Part shown: in pieces, positions 10,751 to 21,240 of the stretch
Layout of the letters: each line of letters opens with the position of its first letter
Numbering within the stretch: position 1 is the stretch's first letter
Translations under genes and position numbers: made by a program
Assembly: GCA_036186865.1 (NCBI GenBank)
Contig: AP025055.1
Span: 23,323,143 to 23,387,142 of the forward strand
Origin: Eustoma russellianum
Lineage: Eukaryota; Streptophyta; Magnoliopsida; Gentianales; Gentianaceae
Reading direction: 5' to 3'
DNA: 64,000 bases
Notes under the pieces: generated by a model
Told to the model about the DNA's origin: nothing
The model's input: the letters and a program-made list of their open reading frames with translations, nothing else
The model's database searches: none

Positions 10751-12199
10751 TGTTAGTGTATGTGCTCTAGGCCATGATTTGGATATTTATGTTATGCATT
10801 TATTATTAATAAAAGAGATTTTATTATCATTATTGTTGGTTAGTATGTTACACAATTTTGATATATGTCCCTGATTCATTATTGTTATGGAGATAAAATA
10901 ATTTATAATCAGTATGAGTATTGATTTGATAATCATGAGATGATTATGTGTATGGTAATACGAATCAATCTCATAGATACTTGTTAGAGAACAGTGTATT
11001 AGATAGACCCATCATGAGATTGCTACATGGATTAGCGTCATAAGTAAATCTCATGATAGTCATGTTTTAATCCTTTGACTTGAGATTGTCATAGTTTCCA
11101 ACATAAGGACTATTATATTTTGACATGATCAAACGTTATCCGTAACTGGATAATAATAAAGGTCATGATTGAACGTGATAGAAATTATGTAGAGGATATT
11201 GAACAATCAAGATAGAATTTGTCCCTCTCTTTTGAGAGAGATATCTTTGGGCCCCTCGATTAGTGAGACTGTGAAATGCATGGCCGTGCTCAAATGAATT
11301 GATAGTGTGATCAATATCATTTGTTTTATCAGTCTACTTAGAGATCGAGTAATCATATGTTTGAACTATATAAGTATGACGCTGACCATGACTTATGTTC
11401 AAACTAGATATCGTGTGACAAAGGGATTAATGCATGTACTATTATTAGGCTAGTTGGACTTTACTCGTATTAATTGGGTAGTTGTAATGCCTTGCTAGAG
11501 GCCAATTACGACTTGTTGGTTTAATAGAGATTTAATCAACTGCCAATTAATATGGGCCTATCGGGTCACACACAAGAATGCGTAAGACTGAGATTAATAA
11601 TATTAATAATATTAATACTAGATATTAATTATTATTATTATTATCGTTTTAATATTAATAATATTAATATTGGATATTAATTATTATTAATATTATTATT
11701 TTTGTTTTTGTGGTTATATGTATATAGATATATATATGCTGTCAGATAATAATGAGAGAATACATATCTGATATGGATTTTGAATATCCTGACAGAATCC
11801 ATATCTGATATGGATTTTGATTGGCATCAACGAAACCGATTAGGACTCGGTTTTTAATATCCATAAATGCGTATATATATATCTATGTATCTCGTACATA
11901 GAAACATACGAAATACACACGAAAACAACAGAAACCCTAGAATCGTTTTTGTGAAAAACGAGTTCTTCAGCCGTGCCGTTTGAAGAGCTAGCACTCCGGG
12001 CGGAAGCGTTCGTGTGGATACCGACGGAGGGTGTTCGTGATTTCGCACCTCTTTCATCTGCAGACTTCGAATCTACGGAGGTAGTTTTTGATTTCTTTTG
12101 TCGAATTAAACGAACAACATGGATCCTTGGTAGGAAATCGGAGATCAAGTTTTGTTTTCTGCTGCGCGTTTGGCAGTGATCTCGGTTGATTTCCTAACA
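10751..12199 (+). repeat. 5' LTR of copia element C
   Basis: TGTTAGTGTATG ... TTTCCTAACA, 1449 bases. It contains a long AT-rich ATTAATATTAATAA stretch (11590-11700), an ATATCTGATATGG direct repeat, and near its 3' end a segment with frames open on both strands (11840-12180). It aligns almost base for base with 17949-19400 and 46541-48000. Confidence 0.92.
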
Positions 12200-12200
12200 G

Positions 12201-12212
12201 TGGTATCAGAGA
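12201..12212 (+). promoter_or_regulatory. Primer-binding site (initiator tRNA-Met type)
   Basis: TGGTATCAGAGA lies one base after the LTR end; TGGTATCAGAG is complementary to the 3' end of plant initiator tRNA-Met, the usual copia primer. Confidence 0.85.
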
Positions 12213-13960
12213 CACTTGTTGATTTCGTTTAAATTGATTATATCATGCTTATGTGATTATATGTTTACTGTTTTTCGTATGGCATGATATGTACAAAAAC
12301 CCCAACTCGGATTTCATATGATGAGAGAAGAATGGTGTTTTTCAAATCGTTTTCATGAGATGATTTGTATACGGTGGTTTTCTTTTGTCATGTGATGATC
12401 AAAACCGATTCTGTTTATATTAGATATAAACATACGCTATGTGTAAAACCCTATTCGAATCTCATCTGGTGAGAGCGGATTGATGTTTTCAATTCGTTTT
12501 CATGAGACGTTATGATTCGAGATTGTTATATGTGATATAAAGTTTTCGTTTTTCATGTGATGATCAAAAACGATTATGTTTATATCGATATGAACAACCG
12601 ATAATGATTCTGTAAGAGTTATGCATATTCAAAACAGACAGATTATTAATTCGATTGATGATTCTGTTTTCGGATTTCGAATGGCAGATTGATTCTGTTT
12701 CGGATTGCGAACAGCAGATTATCAATTCGATTGATGATTCTGTTTTGGGTTTTGAATGATAACTCTCGGTTCGATCGGTGCTTCTATAAGGGCTTACACG
12801 TATTGAAAACAGTAAGATCGTTAATATGATTGATGCGTCTGTGTTAGGGTTTCGAAAAGAAAATTATCAATGCGACTGATACTTTCTGTTTGGCTTCGAG
12901 GGGCGCTGCCCCTCGACCCCGCCCAGGGACACTGCCTATAGTTCGTATGCGTACGCCCTATAGCTCGTTACCGTGACATTAAAAATGTCAATATATATTT
13001 ATTTGTTATAATATGTTTGTGTAAAATATATTATAATTGTTGATGTCTTTGCATGGTGCATAGCATGGCCTCAGGACCTATGTGATTGACTTAGTCATAT
13101 TTTTGTTTTGGGTTATTATGGCCTGCGTGCCGCTGTAGTTTTTGTTGTATTTTATTATACAAGTAGTTAGGTTTTTCTTTGTTATTGTAATAAATGAAGA
13201 ATCAAGCTACAAAATGGTGATGGCGACACACACCAAGGACGAGTGGATTCCATGGAGATGGAGGCACGGGCTCAAGACAAGAAGATATGTATCATTGCAA
13301 ATATTGTAATAGGAAGTCTTTCACATAGGGTTTCCTTTATGATCTTCATCTGGTCTCATGAAGATCATATTTAGTTTGGTCATGCTATGTCACGTTTACA
13401 TATTTATCATTTTGTATGAGATGCGTGGATGATATATTATATATGCATATAGGATGCTACGATATAATGATATGCAATGCAAGACATAAACTAAGTTGAA
13501 CCCTCATTAATAATTTAAGTCTTGATGCCATCCATGTCTTAAACACCTATTAAAACTGGGATTGTATTAAAGTAGGTATTGCCAAAGCAATGTGCTTTAA
13601 ACATTCCTAGCTACGTAGGATGAGTAATAGTGCTACTCATATGTTTAAAATTGGTTAGACTTAATTGGGCTATCAAAACGGTTTTGGGCCCAAGGCATTA
13701 GATGGAATCTAACATACAATGATATATGATTTCATTATTTCATAAATTCTAAGAGTTACATGAGATGTAATTGGTAAAGATGTTATCTACCTAAATAACT
13801 TAATTTTAAGCGTCATGCCAAAGCTGAGTTTAGAATTAAGTCAAATATGGATCTTAGCTCACTAAAATATTTCTTTTGAGGGTTATATTTTAGTGGGAGT
13901 TTTATAAATTTTAACCTCATTATTAATAAAGTGTTACTTTGCATGTTTTGTAGATCATAA
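12213..13960 (+). other. Long untranslated leader of copia element C
   Basis: No reading frame of note. It contains loosely repeated segments (TCATGTGATGATCAAAA near 12395 and 12560, and GATTCTGTTT several times between 12620 and 12780). It also holds a GC-rich perfect hairpin at 12897-12915 (8-base arms, 3-base loop), which stands out in AT-rich surroundings and could be part of a packaging or dimerisation signal (inference). Confidence 0.6.
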
Positions 13961-14838
13961 ATGGCTACTAATAACAATTCCACCTTATCGCTGCGATCTA
14001 TCCTTGAGAAGGAAAAACTAAAAGAATGTGGGACTAATTTTGTTGACTGGTTTCGAAACTTGAGAATTGTTCTCAAGCAAGAAAAGAAGTCCCACGTGCT
14101 CGATGACCCTGTCCCTGAACCCCCTCCTGCTGATGCTTCTGTTGCTGTTAAGAACAAGTATAAGAAGCATGTTGAAGATTCCAATGACATAGGATGTCTA
14201 ATGTTGGCAACTATGTGTCCAGGACTTCAGAAAGACCTGAACACTTAGAAGCTTATGAGATGGGTGTGCATCTCAAATAAGCTTTCCAACAACAGGCTAG
14301 GCAGGATAGGTTCGACACCGCTGTTGCACTTTTTGACTGTAAGATGTCTGAAGATGAATCTGTTAGCGCTCATGTTCTGAAGATGAAAGGCTATATAGAT
14401 CACCTTGCAAAACTTGGATATCCCCTGAGTTTGGAACTCGCCACGGATTTGATCCTACACTCTTTGCCTAGCAGTTTTTCTCAGTTCGTCATGAACTACA
14501 ATATGAATAATATGGAAAAGTCCATTCCTGAGCTACATGGTATGCTCAAAACTGCTGAGGGGAATATCAAGAAGCCTACCCATGTATTGAGTGTCAATAC
14601 CAAGCTAATGAAAAGGAAATCTAAAGGCAAGGGTAAGGCTAAAAGTGCAAAGGGTGCAAAAGGGGCAAAGGGTCAAGCTAAACCGAAACCTGGTCCCAAG
14701 GCAAAGGTTCCTAAGGAAGGAACTTGTTTCCATTGCAACAAGCCTGAGCATTGGAAAAGAAATTGTGATGTTTATTTGGAGGAGTTGAAGAAGCTGAAGG
14801 GTAGTACGACTACATCTTCAGGTATTTATGCTATATAA
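13961..14838 (+). pseudogene. copia gag (element C), frameshifted
   Basis: ATG at 13961 starts MATNNNSTLSLRSILEKEKL, then FVDWFRNLRIVLKQEKKS, typical of the copia gag N-terminus. A frameshift near 14239 and a stop at 14278-14280 precede the continuing part (FDTAVALFDCKMSEDESVS, LHSLPSSFSQFVMNYNM). A Lys/Gly-rich linker (about 14610-14710) precedes the zinc knuckle CFHCNKPEHWKRNC; its sixth position is Glu where the family normally has Gly. Ends at a TAA (14836-14838) that should be read through into protease, so gag-pol is split. Confidence 0.85.
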
Positions 14839-17800
14839 ATTAATTTATCTACTTCTTCTTCCTGGGTATTAGATACTGGATGTGGATCTCATATTTGTAC
14901 AAATATGCAGGGGCTAAAAAGGAGTAGGATGCTGAAGAAGGGCGAGGTGGACCTACGTGTTGGCAATAGAGCAAGAGTTGCTGCTATAGCTGTAGGGACC
15001 TATGAGCTTGTCTTGCCCAATGGGCTTTTGTTAGTTTTAAACAATTGCTTTTATGTTCCTACTATGATTAGGAATCTTATTTCAGTGTCTGTTTTGGATG
15101 ATGAAGGTTATTCATTTTTAATTAAAAATAAGAAGTGTTCTATTTTTGATAAAAATGACTTGCTTTATTGTATTGCAAGTAGTTATAATGGCATTTATGT
15201 CCTTAACCTTGATGATTCCAATGACGGTAATATTTATAACATATCTTCAAAGAGAACTAAGCCAAATGAACTAAACCCTGCATATTTATGGCATTGTCGC
15301 CTTAGCCATATAAATGAGAAGCGCGTATCTAAACTCCATCAAGATGGATTATTAGATTCATTTGATTTTGAATCATTTAAAAATTGCGAGTCTTGTTTGC
15401 TTGGAAAGATGACAAAGACTCCTTTTACTGGACATAGTGAAAGGGCTAATGACTTATTGGGCTTAGTACATACAGATGTATGCGGCCCAATCAGCATTAG
15501 TGCCAGGGGAGGATTTCAGTATTTCATTACTTTTACTGATGCTTTCAGTAGGTATGGCTATGTCTACCTAATGAAACATAAGCATGAGTCTTTTGAAATG
15601 TTTAGAACTTTTCAAAATGAAGTACAAAATCAACTTGGTAAGACAATTAAAACCCTTCGATCAGATCGAGGTGGTGAATATTTGAGCCAAGAATTTGACC
15701 AACATCTAAGAAATTGTGGAATCGTTTCACAGTTGACTCCTCCAGGAACTCCACAATGGAATGGTGTTTCTGAAAGGAGAAATCGGACTTTATTGGATAT
15801 GGTTCGATCTATGATATGTCAAGTAGATCTTCCTTTTTATCCTTTTAGGGTTATGCCTTGGAGACAGCTGCATTCATTTTGAACCGTGTACCATCTAAAG
15901 CGGTTGAAAAGACACCATATGAGATGTGGACTGGTAAGAGACCCAGTTTGTCTTTTCTTAAGATTTGGGGTTGTGAAGCTTATGTGAAAAGATTAATGTC
16001 AGATAAGCTAGCTCCAAAATCTATCAAATGTATTTTTGTGGGGTATCCTAAAGAAACTAAAGGGTACTATTTCTATATTCCCTCAGAGAACAAAGTGTTT
16101 GTTGCTCGAAATGGAGTCTTTTTGGAAAAGGAGTTTCTCTCCAAGAGAACAAGTGGGAGTATAGTACAACTTGAGGAAACTCAAGTTCCACAAGATATCG
16201 TTGAACCGTCTTTAGAGACGATTTCAGAACCACAAATAGTTGTGGAGCCTGAAAATGTAACACAAGTCCAACACAGATCTGATAGGATACATCGTCAGCC
16301 AGAGAGATATGGATTTCTTGTGACTGATGATAGTCAAGTTATGCTCATAGATCAAGATGAGCCTACTACCTATCAAGAAGCTGTGTCAGGTCCAGATTCA
16401 GATAAATGGCTTGGAGCCATGAATTCTGAGATGCAATCCATGTTTGATAACCAAGTTTGGTCTTTAATTGATCCTCCAGAGGGTATTAAGACTATTGGTT
16501 GCAAATGGGTTTTCAAGAAGAAAACTGACATGGATGGAAATGTGCAAACCTACAAAGCAAGGTTTGTGCTAAAGGTTTCAAGCAAACTCATGGTATAGAC
16601 TATGATGAAACCTTTTCACCAGTAGCTATGCTTAAGTCTATTCGAATTCTCCTTGCCATTGCAGCATACTATGATTATGAGATATGACAAATGGATGTCA
16701 AAACTGCTTTCCTTAATGGAAATTTACTCGAAGATGTGTACATGACACAACCTGAGGGTTTTGTAAATCCTGAGAATTCAAAGAAGGTTTGCAAGCTTCA
16801 AAGGTCCATCTATGGATTGAAGCAAGCATCTCGAAGCTGGAATCTTCGTTTTGATGAAACAGTTAAGAACTTTGGTTTCATCAAGAATGAAGATGAACCT
16901 TGTGTTTACAAGATGATTAGTGGGAGTGCAGTAGTGTTTCTGTCTTATATGTGGATGACATATTACTTATTGGGAATGATATCCCTACCTTGCAAAAGGT
17001 TAAGGCTTGGTTAGGGAATTCATTTTCAATGAAGGACTTGGGTGAGGCTACCTATATCCTTGGTATCAAGATCTATAGAGATAGATCTAAAAGGATAATA
17101 GGCTTGAGTCAGAGTACATACATAGATAAAATGTTGAAAAGGTTCAACATGCAAGAGTCCAAGAAAGGATTCCTGCCTATGTCTCATGGCATTCATCTTA
17201 GCAAGAATCAATGTCCTCAGACATCTGATGAGCGAGATCGAATGAATAAAATTCCTTATGCTTCTGCTATAGGATCGATCATGTATGCCATGTTATGTAC
17301 TAGACCAGATGTCTCATATCCATTGAGCACAACAAGTAGATATCAAGCTGACCCTGGTGAAGGTCACTGGACAGCTGTCAAGAATATTCTTAAGTACCTC
17401 AGAAGGACTAAAGATGTATTCTTGGTTTATGGAGGTTTGGATGACGAGTTAGTTGTAAATGGTTACACAGATGCTAGCTTCCAAACCGACATAGATGATT
17501 TCAGGTCGCAGTCCGGTTTTGTATTCACATTGAATGGTGGAGCTGTTAGTTGGAAGAGTTCAAAACAAAGCACTGTGGCTGATTCTACAACAGAGGCTGA
17601 GTATATAGCAGCATCAGATGAAGCTAAAGAAGCAGTTTGGTTGAAGAAGTTCATCACTGAGTTAGGAGTGGTACCTAGCATTGCAAATCCTGTGGATATT
17701 TATTGTGACAACAATGGTGCCATAGCACAAGCAAAAGAGCCTAGGTCTCATCAGAGATCTAAACATATACTCAGACGCTGCCATCTCATTCGAGACATCA

Positions 17801-17928
17801 TCGATAGAGCAGATGTCAAGATATGCAAAGTTGACACAAACGATAACATAGCGGATCCATTGACTAAGCCTCTCTCACGGGTCAAGCATGATCAGCACAC
17901 TAGATCTATGGGTCTCAGATATTTGTAG
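14839..17928 (+). pseudogene. copia pol (element C): protease, integrase, RT, RNase H
   Basis: Protease active site LDTGCGSHIC near 14872. Integrase HHCC finger (WHCRLSHINEKR ... CESCLLGK) and core with LRSDRGGEYLS and TPQWNGVSERRNRTLL. A frameshift near 15845 cuts integrase. RT starts at WSLIDPPEGIKTIGCKWVFK and has another frameshift near 16565, a TGA for Trp just before QMDVKTAFLNG (16685-16687), and a third frameshift near 16935 at the YVDD catalytic motif (16948-16959). From 16951 the frame is intact through RNase H (GYTDASFQTD, TTEAEYIAAS, YCDNNGAIA) to the stop at 17926-17928, 20 bases before the 3' LTR. Confidence 0.9.
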
Positions 17929-17948
17929 GCCTAGTGCAAGTGGGAGAT

Positions 17949-19400
17949 TGTTAGTGTATGTGCCCTAGGCCATGATTTGGATATTTATGTTATGTATTTA
18001 TTATTAATAAAAGAGGTTTTATTATCATTATTGTTGGTTAGTATGTTACACAATTTTGATATATGTCTCTGATTCATTATTGTTATGGAGATAAAATAAT
18101 TTATAATCAGTATGAGTATTGATTTGATAATCATGAGATGATTATGTGTATGGTGATACGAATCAATCTCATAGATACTTGTTAGAGAACAGTGTATTGG
18201 ATAGACCCATCATGAGATTGCTACATAGATTAGCGTCATAAGTAAATCTCATGATAGTCATGTTTTAATCCTTTGACTTGAGATTGTCATAGTTTCCAAC
18301 ATAAGGACTATTATATTTTGACATGATCAAACGTTATCCGTAACTGGATAATAATAAAGGTCATGATTGAACGTGATAGAAATTATGTAGAGGATATTGA
18401 ACAATCAAGATAGAATTTGTCCCTCTCTTTTGAGAGAGATATCTTTGGGCCCCTCGATTAGTGAGACTGTGAAATGCATGGCCGTGCTCAAATGAATTGA
18501 TAGTGTGATCAATATCATTTGTTTTATCAGTCTACTTAGAGATCGAGTAATCATATGTTTGAACTATATAAGTATGACGCTGACCATGACTTATGTTCAA
18601 ACTAGATATCGTGTGACAAAGGGATTAATGCATGTACTATTATTAGGCTAGTTGGACTTTACTCGTATTAATTGGGTAGTTATAATGCCTTGCTAGAGGC
18701 CAATTACGACTTGTTGGTTTAATAGAGATTTAATCAACTGCCAATTAATATGGGCCTATCGGGTCACACACAAGAATGCATAAGGCTGAGATTAATAATA
18801 TTAATAATATTAATATTGGATATTAATTATTATTATTATTATTATCGTTTTAATATTAATAATATTAATATTGGATATTAATTATTATTAATATTATTAT
18901 TTTCGTTTTTGTGGTTATATGTATATAGATATATATATGCTGTCAGATAATAATGAGAGAATCCATATCTGATATGGATTTTGAATATCCTAACAGAATC
19001 CATATCTGATATGGATTTTGATTGGCATCAATGAAACCGATTATGACTCGGTTTTTAATATCCATAAATGCGTATATATATATCTATGTATCTCGTACAT
19101 AGAGATATACGAAATACACACGAAAACAACAGAAACCCTAGAATCGTTTTTGTGAAAAACGAGTTCTTTAGCCGCGCCGTTTGAAGAGCTAGCACTCCGG
19201 GCGGAAGCGTTCGTGTGGATACCGACGGAGGGTGTTCGTGATTTCGCACCTCTTCCATCTGCAGACTTCGAATCTACAGAGGTAGTTTTTGATTTCTTTT
19301 GTCGAATTAAACGAACAACATGGATCCTTGGTAGGAAATCGGAGATCAAGTTTTGTTTTCCGCTGCGCGTTTGGCAGTGATCTCGGTTGATTTCCTAAGA
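17949..19400 (+). repeat. 3' LTR of copia element C
   Basis: TGTTAGTGTATG ... TTTCCTAAGA, 1452 bases, preceded by the purine-rich AGTGGGAGAT. The last dinucleotide is GA instead of CA, a point change relative to the 5' LTR and the solo LTR. The TSD CTGTC follows at 19401-19405. Confidence 0.92.
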
Positions 19401-19405
19401 CTGTC
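19401..19405 (+). repeat. Target-site duplication, right copy (CTGTC)
   Basis: Matches 10746-10750 exactly and bounds element C. Confidence 0.85.
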
Positions 19406-19440
19406 TTCATTTTTTAATTTGACCAAACACCTAGAGAGCG

Positions 19441-19538
19441 AGCTCCATGGCTCGTTTCAAGTATGGAACTCGCTCCCATGCTCGTTTCAAGTATGGAACT
19501 CGCTCCCATGCTCGTTTCAAGTATTCCACTCGCTCCCT
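19441..19538 (+). repeat. Tandem repeat, 30-base unit, three copies
   Basis: CTCGTTTCAAGTATGGAACT starts at 19451 and 19481; the third unit starts at 19511 and changes to CTCGTTTCAAGTATTCCACT. Spacing is exactly 30 bases. CTCGCTCCC links the units. Confidence 0.9.
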
Positions 19539-19725
19539 ATTCCACTTGCTTCCTTGTGAGCTCTCTCAAACCTACATATCTTGATGTTGATTCAGTCTCC
19601 TTTCTCATCACTGATTTTCTTTTCTTAGGTCGTTAGCTCTCTCAAAATGGAAGGTGTTTCCACTTGCTCCTTTCTCATCTAGCTCACGATTGAATAAGAT
19701 AAAGTTTCTTCCTTGTGAGTTCTCT

Positions 19726-19735
19726 NNNNNNNNNN
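19726..19735. other. Assembly gap (10 N)
   Basis: Exactly ten N, the usual placeholder for a join of unknown size. Order and distance across this point cannot be trusted. Confidence 0.97.
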
Positions 19736-20215
19736 TGACATTTCTTTATCTAACTTTCATTTTTTAGTGTTTTCTTTGTTCTCTTATTTGGATTGAAAGA
19801 AAGCTTCTCTTTAGTTCCAGCTCGCTCTCTAGGCTCGTCCGCTCGCTTTCTTCCTTTTTCGACTCTTAACCAGGGAAGCGCCTTTCCAAAGGAAGCCTTT
19901 AAGGAGGCAGGAGTTCTAGAACAAGAGAAGACAGACCGATTTACACTATTTCCTAAAAGAGAGAGTTGGACTTCCGACTCAGAGATAGAGAGATAGAAAC
20001 CTAGGCCGTCAAGGTCAATGAAGAGAAAGTCTACTTTTGAATCATAGCTACCAGCCTTTCTTTCTTATCTCAACGAGATTATTTGTTAGGGTGTCATTTT
20101 CATCCATTTGAATGACATAAAAGAAGTTAAAATCCACAAATTGCATTTGCTGTAAATTGCTGAAAAGAAAGAAAAAAGAAACGGAAGCGGGTGTTGAGCA
20201 TCCGAATAGGAGATA

Positions 20216-20392
20216 GGATCCCCTCACCATAAGAGAGTGCGGTGACGCGTGACCGTGCGACACGTGACACTAAGGAGGGGTAGTAAGGCTAGATGCAGGT
20301 GACCATCATCTAGTCTCACCACTCTTTCTTGCTGTCACGTGTCGCGTGGTCACAAAGGGGTGAGGAAAGTGAGGGTGAGGAGATCCCAACCC
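20216..20392. mobile_element. Foldback/MITE-like inverted repeat
   Basis: Arms GTGACCGTGCGACACGTGAC (20249-20268) and GTCACGTGTCGCGTGGTCAC (20334-20353) are inverted copies with two mismatches. The outer flanks also pair loosely: GGATCCCCTCACC on the left against GGTGAGGAGATCC on the right. Each arm holds a CACGTG core. Length near 177 bases and the foldback shape suggest a non-autonomous DNA transposon; a TSD is not clear (CGAATAGGAGAT and CGAATAGAAGAT lie on either side but not flush). Confidence 0.5.
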
Positions 20393-20611
20393 GCGAATAG
20401 AAGATCTGATCTCCAAAAAGAATAGAAAAAAAGAGAAGCAGAAAAAGGAAAAAAGAAAGAGGAAAGAAAAAGCAAGAAAAAAAGGAAAATAAATAGGAAA
20501 AATAAAAATTTAAACTCTAAGTCAGCAGCATTCAGTGATGGCTGACACGTTTCAAAAGATTAATGCTTTTGTGCAATTAAAAAACAAATTACCGGTGCAT
20601 TAGTTTTTTAC

Positions 20612-20800
20612 GTTTGTGCAGAGTTCGGAGAGGGAACGATCTGATGAACGTAGTTTTATCTACACTTTTTTGTGTGTGTAAGAGACTGTTTCTGTGGTTC
20701 AAACTTGTGATCTCAACTAATGACAAAAATTATGATATTCTTACACTTTATCTTAACAAACTCTTTTATATCATCATCATCCGTACCCAATATATCCCAA
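20612..20800 (-). mobile_element. Decayed Au/TS-type SINE remnant
   Basis: The minus strand has the box-B-like GTTTGAACC followed by AGAAACAGTCTCTTACAC and a later GATCGTTCCCTCTCCGAAC, the layout of Au-type SINEs (promoter box, AACAGCCTCTTG block, GACCCTTCCCCGGACC block). It is strongly diverged and I found no TSD. Confidence 0.4.
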
Positions 20801-21129
20801 CGACCGTAAAAGCTATCGTTACTCTTTTATATGATATAACTATATAACTTTATTAAACAACAAAAAGGCATACGTGACTCTTACACGTAACAATATAATC
20901 ACAATGTAATTACACAGTGTAAAATGAGACACGTGAAGACAAATAAAGGAGAAAATACAAATAAAAGACAAAATCTGATCGCAATGGTAAAATGATAAGT
21001 TGGTAAAGGCGCATGATAAAATCTCTCATCAAAACATAAAAAATAAAAAATTGTGGAGATCGTGGGTCGGTTAGCGCCAGCACCTGCGTAAGCAATTGGA
21101 AGGCAGAGGACAGACCGCTACCCTTCATT
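20801..21129. other. AT-rich spacer
   Basis: No convincing ORF, repeat or RNA gene is visible. Confidence 0.5.
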
Positions 21130-21240
21130 TGAGAGTACTATAAACAAAAATCAAATTTTACCATATACAAGGCGATATATCTCGTAGAAGCAGCAGTTCA
21201 TACTTTTCTTTCCGATTCAAAATATTGAAAAATCAAAAGG
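21130..21240 (+). promoter_or_regulatory. Candidate promoter and 5'-leader exon of the downstream WLM gene
   Basis: TATAAACA at about 21138 is followed by about 100 bases of leader-like sequence and a donor-like site AAAG|GTACATATG (intron from about 21240). The next kilobase has intron-like T-rich composition. If this is the gene's start, its 5'-leader intron would be about 14 kb and would hold two copia elements. A start closer to 35200-35650 is equally possible; there is no direct proof. Confidence 0.25.

Larger units (their letters stand above)
10751..19400 (+). mobile_element. Ty1/copia element 'C' (TAR/Tork/Angela-like), near full length, defective
   Basis: Complete anatomy: TSD, 5' LTR (10751-12199), initiator-Met-type primer site, 1.75-kb leader, gag, protease, integrase, RT, RNase H, purine tract (about 17938-17948) and 3' LTR (17949-19400). 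The copia order (integrase before RT) is clear. Lineage is inferred from 1.45-kb LTRs and the flavour of gag and RNase H. The two LTRs are near-identical by eye, yet coding regions are broken many times. A solo LTR of the same family sits at 46541-48000. Confidence 0.92.
19406..20050. other. GAGCGAGC-rich sequence of possible organellar origin, no gene
   Basis: Composition differs from the surroundings: many CTCGCTC/GAGAGAG runs, moderate GC, segments such as GGAAGCGCCTTTCCAAAGG and AGAGAGAGTTGGACTTCC. The style recalls intergenic plant mitochondrial DNA, but I can name no mitochondrial gene, so this is a weak inference. A 67-codon frame at 19793-19996 has no recognisable domain. Confidence 0.3.

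Noticed and set aside
11840..12148. 102-codon minus-strand ORF repeated at 19041-19349
   Set aside because: It lies in LTRs; its repetition is explained by LTR duplication, and the third LTR copy breaks it.
12201..12212. Possible tRNA gene fragments at TGGTATCAGAG sites (12201, 23048, 30286, 48050)
   Set aside because: Each abuts an LTR end and is a primer-binding site; no cloverleaf around them.
19793..19996. 67-codon ORF next to the N gap
   Set aside because: Low-complexity CT/GA-rich region, no known domain.
20910..21128. 72-codon hydrophobic minus-strand ORF
   Set aside because: AT-rich sequence gives chance hydrophobic frames; no signal or family motif.
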